Assembly: GCA_034436155.1 (NCBI GenBank)
Contig: DAOTVP010000069.1
Location: 1 to 64,000, forward strand
Direction of reading: 5' to 3'
DNA length: 64,000 bases
Origin: GCA-2794515 sp034436155
GTDB taxonomy: Bacteria > Chloroflexota > Anaerolineae > Aggregatilineales > Phototrophicaceae
Positions 59,027 through 64,000 of the stretch are shown here, in pieces. A program made the position numbers and the translations under genes. The notes below the pieces were generated by a model. That model searched no databases, was not told the DNA's origin, and saw only the letters and a program-made list of their open reading frames with translations. Each line of letters begins with the position of its first letter. Position 1 is the first letter of the stretch.

Positions 59027-59060
59027 ATTATCTGCATCATAAAAAACTCACTTTGTGAAA

Positions 59061-59097
59061 AAAAGGCGCGACCAATCGATGGTTGCGCCCTTTTTTT
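59061..59097 (+). terminator. Strong terminator after the WXG100 cluster
   Basis: GGCGCGACCA pairs with TGGTTGCGCC (one G-U) around a five-base loop, followed by seven Ts. A-rich DNA precedes it, so it can also end transcripts of the convergent gene at 59099, whose stop lies immediately after. Confidence 0.88.
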
Positions 59098-59098
59098 G

Positions 59099-60139
59099 TT
59101 ACTCGCCTTGTATGGGCAATGTCACCTCATCCAACGCAAACGGTAAGCGCGGTTGAACCAACGGATTGACCAAACCCACTTGGTCAAAATTATTCACATA
59201 GAGTTTGCCATCATGATACGCCACCGCATTACTGCCACGAAACCCCTGTGCGATAATGGTGTAATTATTACGGATAAATTCGCTCACCGCGCCCTGACTG
59301 GCATTCGCCAAAAAGATGCGCCCGTCTGGGCTGATGCTGATGCCATCAAAACCAGGGGCTTGTGAGGGTGCGCCACTATAGCGATACACCGTTTCGATGG
59401 TTTCACCATCGCGTGAGACGCGATACAAATTGTCTACCCCATCGCCTGTTGCCACCACGACCAGTGTATCGGTAGATGGGTCATACGCGAGGCTGGTCGG
59501 CAAGACCACATTATGTTGCGGGTCGCTATTAGGGACACGCCACCAAAATTCGGCATTGCCTTCGGCATCAAAACGCCAAATATCGCGCCGACCTCTATCC
59601 GTCACATATAACACACCATCCGTTGCGATAGCCAAGCCGTGCGGTGCAATGAATCCTTCTTCACCATCAAAAATTGTGCCATACTGACGTGGGACATCAT
59701 CGGGCAAAATGCGCCAAATCAGCCCGCCTTTGGCGGCGGGGTTGGGATTGGTGCGGTCTAAGATATACAATGTGCCATCCTGTGCCACCGCGATGCCACT
59801 CACCGATTCGATAAGTACCCGCGTCTCTGGCAATTCGCGCACTTCGCCTTGTGGGGAGATTACCCACACCGTCCCAGAGCGATAACTCCCCGTATAGACT
59901 GTGCCATCCACGCCAACGGCAATGGTGGATGGATACGCATCATCATCGGGCAAGGTGGCAAATTCGCGCACACTGACACCTTCTATCGCACCTTGTGCAA
60001 GTTGGCGCGGGGTCGAATTAATCGAGAAGCTAATCAGAAAAAATGTGAGCGCCACCAGCAACATCAACCCACCAATAAATATCGTGAAAAAGATCACGAT
60101 GCGCTGTCCGCGCCCTAATTGTTGTATTCTCGCTATCAT
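59099..60139 (-). CDS. Membrane-anchored NHL/SMP-30-like beta-propeller protein
   Basis: A 346-residue protein. An N-terminal anchor (IVIFFTIFIGGLMLLVALTFFLI) is followed by a six-bladed NHL-type propeller with repeats such as STIAVGVDGTVYTGSY, VSGIAVAQDGTLYIL, PHGLAIATDGVLYVTDRG and FDGISISPDGRIFLANAS. This fold covers strictosidine-synthase-like and gluconolactonase-like enzymes as well as binding proteins; metal residues could not be assigned, so catalysis is open. It is a single gene, divergent from the Sua5 gene. The gap 60140-60385 is AT-rich, with a TATAAT at 60295-60300 but no clear -35. Confidence 0.8.
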   Translation of the reverse strand: MIARIQQLGRGQRIVIFFTIFIGGLMLLVALTFFLISFSINSTPRQLAQGAIEGVSVREFATLPDDDAYPSTIAVGVDGTVYTGSYRSGTVWVISPQGEVRELPETRVLIESVSGIAVAQDGTLYILDRTNPNPAAKGGLIWRILPDDVPRQYGTIFDGEEGFIAPHGLAIATDGVLYVTDRGRRDIWRFDAEGNAEFWWRVPNSDPQHNVVLPTSLAYDPSTDTLVVVATGDGVDNLYRVSRDGETIETVYRYSGAPSQAPGFDGISISPDGRIFLANASQGAVSEFIRNNYTIIAQGFRGSNAVAYHDGKLYVNNFDQVGLVNPLVQPRLPFALDEVTLPIQGE

Positions 60140-60406
60140 TACCGTTTACCTTTTTAACAAAATTGGTTAATTGGATTTAACGTTTTCATACCAGTATTGA
60201 TTTTAATTTATCATCATTTCATGTGTAAGCGTTAACAATGATACTGTAAAGTAATTTCATGAGCGTTGCGCTATATACACGTAAAAAATTGGTGTATAAT
60301 GATGCGTCCTGCTTTAAGAAAATTTAAATCATTTGGTGTAAAAGTATATTTATATCCCTAAAAAGAGAGTTTTGAGTGTCACTTTATGAACCATTGGAGC
60401 GATTTC

Positions 60407-61474
60407 GTGTCTTATTTCGCCAAAACACGCATTCTGCGAGTTGACCCAACCAACCCCGATGACAACAATATCCAAATCGCCGCACATACGATTCGGGATG
60501 GCGGTTTGGTTGCCTTCCCCACTGAGACAGTGTATGGACTTGGCGCAAATGCGTTAGATGGTGATGCGCTAGACCGTATTTATCAAGCCAAAGACCGCCC
60601 CACCAGCGACCCGATTATCGCGCATATCGCCCATATAGACCAATTGCATCAATTGGCAACGCATATCCCCGCTCACTTGGTCGCGCCTTTGGCAGAACGA
60701 TTTTGGCCAGGGGCGTTGACATTGGTACTCCACCGTGCATCGCACGTCCCCAATAATATCGCCACAGGCTTAAATACGATTGCCGTGCGAATGCCCGCCC
60801 ACCCAATTGCGCGGGCATTAATCCTCGCCAGTGGTGTGCCGATTGCCGCCCCTAGCGCCAACACCTTCACCCGCCCTAGCGCCACCACTGCCCAACATGT
60901 CCTCGAAGATTTACAAGACCGTGTAGATATTGTGTTGGATGGTGGCGAGACGACTATCGGCTTAGAATCGACCGTCCTCGATTTGACCACCCCCGAAACG
61001 CCGATTATTTTGCGCCCGGGCGGCGTATTGTTAGATGACCTCCGCGCCGTATTGCCCAATATCCAACTCGCCCCGCGTTACCTAAAAAGCGATGAGGCAA
61101 GTTCATCGCCTGGGCAAATGCTCAAACATTATTCACCTCGCGCAAAAATCAAATTGTTCGCGGGTCCGTTGTATTCGATATTGCTGGCGATGAAAGAAAC
61201 CGCCCAATTACATCTCAATAAAGGCGAAAAAGTGGGATTGTTAATCGCCAACGAAGATTGTCATCATCTCGCCAACTACGGTATCGTTCACGCGCTGGGC
61301 AAACGCGATGACCTCAAGACCATCAGCCATAATTTATTCGCGGGGATGCGTTATCTCGATTCACAAAAAGTGGATGTCATCCTCACCCGCGATTTCGGGC
61401 GTACTGGTTTAGGCGCGGCTCTGTGGGATAGATTACTGCGTGCCTCCGAAGGACGTGTGATAGAGGTGCAATAG
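60407..61474 (+). CDS. sua5: L-threonylcarbamoyladenylate synthase, Sua5 type
   Basis: About 355 residues. The YrdC domain (~1-200) shows IAAHTIRDGGLVAFPTETVY, GLGANA, KDRPTSDPI with the substrate Lys and Arg, and IAAPSANTFTRPSATTAQHV. The C-terminal Sua5 extension follows the linker SPGQMLKHYSPRAKIKLF. Full length places it with Sua5, not the single-domain TsaC. It makes threonylcarbamoyl-AMP from Thr, bicarbonate and ATP for the t6A base at position 37 of ANN-decoding tRNAs. GTG 60407 is preferred because GGAG lies seven bases upstream; the ATG at 60386 in the same frame has none. Confidence 0.94.
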   Translation: MSYFAKTRILRVDPTNPDDNNIQIAAHTIRDGGLVAFPTETVYGLGANALDGDALDRIYQAKDRPTSDPIIAHIAHIDQLHQLATHIPAHLVAPLAERFWPGALTLVLHRASHVPNNIATGLNTIAVRMPAHPIARALILASGVPIAAPSANTFTRPSATTAQHVLEDLQDRVDIVLDGGETTIGLESTVLDLTTPETPIILRPGGVLLDDLRAVLPNIQLAPRYLKSDEASSSPGQMLKHYSPRAKIKLFAGPLYSILLAMKETAQLHLNKGEKVGLLIANEDCHHLANYGIVHALGKRDDLKTISHNLFAGMRYLDSQKVDVILTRDFGRTGLGAALWDRLLRASEGRVIEVQ

Positions 61475-61498
61475 AAAATCTGGTTTATGATGATGTCT

Positions 61499-61526
61499 GT
61501 AAGGGCGCAACATGTTGCGCCCTTAC
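61499..61526. repeat. Perfect 28-base palindrome
   Basis: GTAAGGGCGCAACATGTTGC with its mirror half to CCCTTAC, perfect over 28 bases, 25 bases after the Sua5 stop. It belongs to the GTAGGGGC type seen at 9663-9686 and 47427-47455. There is no loop, so it could form a cruciform or bind a protein dimer; there is no T-run. Confidence 0.75.
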
Positions 61527-61612
61527 ACCTCGCCTTATTCCCCTTTGCAACTCATCTCCTCATTTTTGCGTATATCATTCAGATTTGTTCAGTAAAAGGA
61601 TGCACTCACTAT

Positions 61613-61993
61613 ATGGATAACAAAATCCGCCGTAATGCCACATCGGTTATTTGGGTGTCGGCATTACTTGTCAGTCTCATCTTAAACGCACATAATGGAT
61701 ATTCTCTTGGAATGCCCCCATTTATACCTGCGTTTGGTACAGCTATTTTAGCGACCCTCTTTTTATGGTGGAATGTGATTATCAGCGCCATATTTGGCAA
61801 CCGTTCCGCCCAAAAAGGGCAACCATCCACCACCGACATTGATAGCAAAGCCTATAAATTGGCGATGTTGCTCGAAATGATGGATGAGCATGAACGGGAA
61901 GACTTTAAGTATCAGCTCAAAAATGACCTCCTTAGCAGTGAGGATAGCCGATTGGTCGAGTCGTTCATCAGCGAAAAGCGCAAAAACAGATAA
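61613..61993 (+). CDS. Small two-helix membrane protein with SHOCT-like tail
   Basis: About 126 residues. Two membrane segments (VIWVSALLVSLILNAH, FGTAILATLFLWWNVIISAIF) are followed by a cytoplasmic tail, MLLEMMDEHEREDFKYQLKN, then LVESFISEKRK. The next gene has the same plan and a matching tail. ATG 61613 is chosen with AGGA upstream; a longer frame to 61487 would run through the palindrome. The function is unknown; the charged tail may bind a partner. Confidence 0.68.
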   Translation: MDNKIRRNATSVIWVSALLVSLILNAHNGYSLGMPPFIPAFGTAILATLFLWWNVIISAIFGNRSAQKGQPSTTDIDSKAYKLAMLLEMMDEHEREDFKYQLKNDLLSSEDSRLVESFISEKRKNR

Positions 61994-62062
61994 AGGCGCG
62001 GGTTATCCTCGTTTTTGAGATACAATAGTCATAGTATTCATCGTCAAAAAGGACTAATCAGT

Positions 62063-62443
62063 ATGGACGCAAAATGGCGCTTTGGCGCAACAGTCGTTAT
62101 TTGGGCATTAGCTACATTGATGAGTATTGTCATCATTGGCAACATGAGTTTAGGTTGGATTGAAGATTGGGTAATTTCTATCCCGTTGGGTGTGGCGCTT
62201 TTCACCACCCTTGCCGTATGGAATTCGCCTGCTTTAGGTAGCTCGAATAAATCGGTCTCGACACCTACCACATCCGAGAAAAAGAGTGATAACGCCGCCT
62301 ATACGATGGCGCTCCTGATGGAGATGATGGATGAGGATGAACGCGAGGAGTTTAAGTCGCAACTTAAGCAACGGATTTTATCGGGCGAGAGTATGACCGA
62401 TGCGTCTATCATCCAAGAAATGGAAAAACGCAAGCGCGGGTGA
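62063..62443 (+). CDS. Small two-helix membrane protein, paralog of the previous gene
   Basis: About 126 residues. Two membrane segments (VVIWALATLMSIVIIGNM, IPLGVALFTTLAVWN) and a tail with MALLMEMMDEDEREEFKSQL, aligned with its neighbour. AAGGA lies ten bases before ATG 62063. The HicA gene starts six bases after the stop, so it is likely read with the toxin-antitoxin pair. Confidence 0.68.
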   Translation: MDAKWRFGATVVIWALATLMSIVIIGNMSLGWIEDWVISIPLGVALFTTLAVWNSPALGSSNKSVSTPTTSEKKSDNAAYTMALLMEMMDEDEREEFKSQLKQRILSGESMTDASIIQEMEKRKRG

Positions 62444-62449
62444 TTTATC

Positions 62450-62761
62450 ATGACGAAACGCGATAAGCGACTGAAAAAGTTGCGACAAAATCCAAAGGAT
62501 GTATCATTTGATGAACTCAAACAAGTTTTAGAGGATTTTGGATTTATTCATGTGCGGTCATCTGGCAGTCACCATACCTTTATTGCTATCATTGGAGATA
62601 AAGATTGGCGTTTAACAATTCCATTCAATCGCCCAATTAAGATGCCTTACATCAAACAATCACTTGAAGCAATTGATGAAATACTCATGGAGAATGACAT
62701 CCGCGAAATACCAACAAGTTTTATGGAGGATGATGAAATAGATGACACAAACGATGACTAA
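62450..62761 (+). CDS. hicA: HicA-type mRNA interferase toxin, second copy
   Basis: A 103-residue protein with the same opening (MTKRDKRLKKLRQNPKDVSF) and core as the toxin at 22700, and the catalytic His in SSGSHHTF. The C-terminal half differs more, with a longer acidic tail. The antitoxin gene overlaps its 3' end by 20 bases. Two such pairs, both with the rare N-terminal extension, suggest a lineage-specific HicA subtype. Confidence 0.88.
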   Translation: MTKRDKRLKKLRQNPKDVSFDELKQVLEDFGFIHVRSSGSHHTFIAIIGDKDWRLTIPFNRPIKMPYIKQSLEAIDEILMENDIREIPTSFMEDDEIDDTNDD

Positions 62762-62978
62762 AGACATCAATTATTATATGGCATTGCGATACGCAATTTT
62801 TATCCAACCAGAAGAAGATGGTTGGAGCGCCACTATCCCTGATTTGAAAGGCTGTTTAGCTGTCGGAGATACTATCCAAGAGGCATTAACCTTATTAGAG
62901 GATGCAAAATATAGCTGGATAAGCGCCTCACTCGAACATCATCTCCCTATTCCAGAACCAAAGGCTAAATTGGGATAA
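62742..62978 (+). CDS. hicB: HicB-type antitoxin, short form, second copy
   Basis: A 78-residue HicB-fold protein: YAIFIQPEEDGWSATIPDL then KGCLAVGDTIQEALTLLEDA and a Pro-rich end. As in the pair at 22977 there is no DNA-binding domain. ATG 62742 has GGAGG 12 bases upstream; ATG 62754 is the alternative. It probably specifies its own toxin: the toxin-facing residues differ from the first copy. Confidence 0.86.
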   Translation: MTQTMTKDINYYMALRYAIFIQPEEDGWSATIPDLKGCLAVGDTIQEALTLLEDAKYSWISASLEHHLPIPEPKAKLG

Positions 62979-62981
62979 AAA

Positions 62982-63012
62982 GGTGGCATATACGGCTTCG
63001 CCTAATGCCACC
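62982..63012. repeat. Nested hairpin with a different stem
   Basis: GGTGGCAT/ATGCCACC (62982-62989, 63005-63012) around ATACGGCTTCGCCTA, with inner GGC-TTC-GCC. The stem shares almost nothing with the GGACGAT and GGCGGAT stems, but the ATA and TA joints are kept. It lies between convergent genes. Confidence 0.75.
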
Positions 63013-63024
63013 CGACAAAAATGG

Positions 63025-64000
63025 TTATGCCACGTCTTCTTCGGCTTTGAATTGGCTCATATACAGGTCATAATATGCCCCGCCCCGCGCCAATAATTCG
63101 TGATGCGTGCCACGCTCGATAATCTGACCATCGGCGACCAACAACACCATATCGGCATTGCGAATCGTACTCAGGCGGTGAGCAATCACAAAACTGGTGC
63201 GCCCTTCGAGTAATTTTTCAAACGCCGCTTGAATCACCCGTTCTGTGCGCGTATCCACGCTGGATGTCGCTTCGTCCAAAATGAGGATATTGGGATTCAT
63301 CAGCGCGACACGGGCAATCGCTATCAATTGGCGCTGACCTTGGCTCAAGCCCGACCCACGTTCACCCAGCACGGTTTGATAGCCATTCGGCAGGCGTTCA
63401 ATAAATTCGTGCGCGGCGACCATCTTCGCCGCGGCGATGACTTCTTCATCAGTTGCATCCAAACGCCCATAACGGATATTTTCCATCACTGTATCGGAGA
63501 ATAAGAACGTGTCTTGTAACACAATGCCGATTTGCTGACGTAGGCTATCTTGCGTCACATCGCGCACATCCACGCCATCAATCAACACCGCGCCATCGGT
63601 CACATCATAAAAACGCGGTATCATGTTGATAATCGTGGTCTTACCCGCGCCTGTCGGTCCGACAATGGCGACCATCTCGCCTTGTTTGACATCAAAATTA
63701 ATGCCCTTCAGAACTTTTTCGCCCTTCACATATTCGGCTTCGACATCTTTGAAGGTCACTTCGCCAATAATTTTCGGCATTTGGCTGGCGTTGGGGCGAT
63801 CTTGGACTTCGACCAATTCATCCATGAGGCTAAAAATGCGTTCCCCGCCTGCGATACCACTTTGCACATTCGTCCATAACACGGCGATTTGCGACAAGGG
63901 CTGATTAATCCGTTGCAAGTAAGCGACAAAGGCGAAAATCGTGCCGATGCTGATAACAGCCGTACCCGCGAGTAGTGGTTGGTTATTGAGCGCAGAAAAT
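63025..64000 (-). CDS. ABC exporter, permease-ATPase half (partial at right edge)
   Basis: The frame is open to the window edge, so the gene is partial at its 5' end; about 325 codons are visible. The end of the membrane domain is seen (TIFAFVAYLQRINQPLSQIA). The ATPase shows Walker A GPTGAGKTT, Q-loop GIVLQDTFLFSDT, signature LSQGQRQLIAIARV, Walker B ILILDEATSSVD and the switch His in AHRLST. It is a fused exporter half of the MsbA/LmrA type, probably moving lipid or drug-like substrates; the substrate is unknown. A second half-transporter gene may lie upstream, outside the window. Confidence 0.93.
   Translation of the reverse strand, partial: FSALNNQPLLAGTAVISIGTIFAFVAYLQRINQPLSQIAVLWTNVQSGIAGGERIFSLMDELVEVQDRPNASQMPKIIGEVTFKDVEAEYVKGEKVLKGINFDVKQGEMVAIVGPTGAGKTTIINMIPRFYDVTDGAVLIDGVDVRDVTQDSLRQQIGIVLQDTFLFSDTVMENIRYGRLDATDEEVIAAAKMVAAHEFIERLPNGYQTVLGERGSGLSQGQRQLIAIARVALMNPNILILDEATSSVDTRTERVIQAAFEKLLEGRTSFVIAHRLSTIRNADMVLLVADGQIIERGTHHELLARGGAYYDLYMSQFKAEEDVA

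Overview
The window looks like chromosomal DNA from a free-living bacterium of the Chloroflexota (Anaerolineae-like). No rRNA gene or phylogenetic marker was compared, so this rests on gene content. It holds secreted proteins with long Thr/Pro stalks, TolB-like and WD40 propellers, a Tat-type DUF1501/DUF1800 pair, a five-domain fasciclin protein, Ser/Thr kinase, FHA and PP2C signalling, WXG100 proteins and a STAND-type TIR protein. Base composition is near balanced. No rRNA gene, tRNA gene or CRISPR array was seen.

Layout. 1-3710 (minus): DUF1800, DUF1501 and a secreted protein in one operon. 3976-5382: a TIR-WD40 protein, convergent with a minus operon (8244-5379) of a lipoprotein and two membrane-anchored propellers. 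8.3-10.7 kb: a hairpin-rich gap, a truncated DNA methyltransferase remnant, a metallo-hydrolase and galE. 10.9-16.0 kb: a large secreted nuclease with an LPATG tail and a polyprenyl-phosphate sugar transferase. 16.2-20.4 kb (minus): fasciclin protein, a small membrane protein and a membrane dipeptidase. 20.5-25.8 kb (plus): molybdopterin oxidoreductase, thioesterase, HicAB, PIN-TRAM protein and trpS. 26-29.4 kb: a single-chain restriction-modification enzyme bracketed by repeats. 30-32 kb: typA/bipA. 32.7-38.1 kb: a giant clostripain-family protease. 38.2-39.4 kb: an IS4-family insertion sequence. 39.6-45.1 kb: a TIR-STAND-WD40-SH3 protein with two single-domain response regulators upstream. 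45.4-49.0 kb: membrane proteins. 49.2-59.0 kb: Ser/Thr kinase with a sulfatase-modifying-factor-like domain, vWA-FHA protein, PP2C phosphatase and four small WXG100-type proteins. 59.1-64 kb: NHL propeller, Sua5-type tRNA-modification enzyme, two paralogous small membrane proteins, a second HicAB pair and a partial ABC exporter.

Two things stand out. First, 49-59 kb reads as one signalling and secretion locus: a kinase, a phosphatase and a phosphothreonine reader, each membrane-anchored with a large extracellular part, followed by four WXG100-like genes with strong ribosome sites. No secretion ATPase is in the window. Second, many gaps 3' of genes carry a structured repeat family: a nested hairpin, a TTACAC/GTGTAA linker and a second nested hairpin in opposite orientation. 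Stems differ between copies but pairing is kept. Three near-identical 97-98 bp copies sit around trpS and the restriction-modification gene; copies two and three flank that gene in direct orientation.
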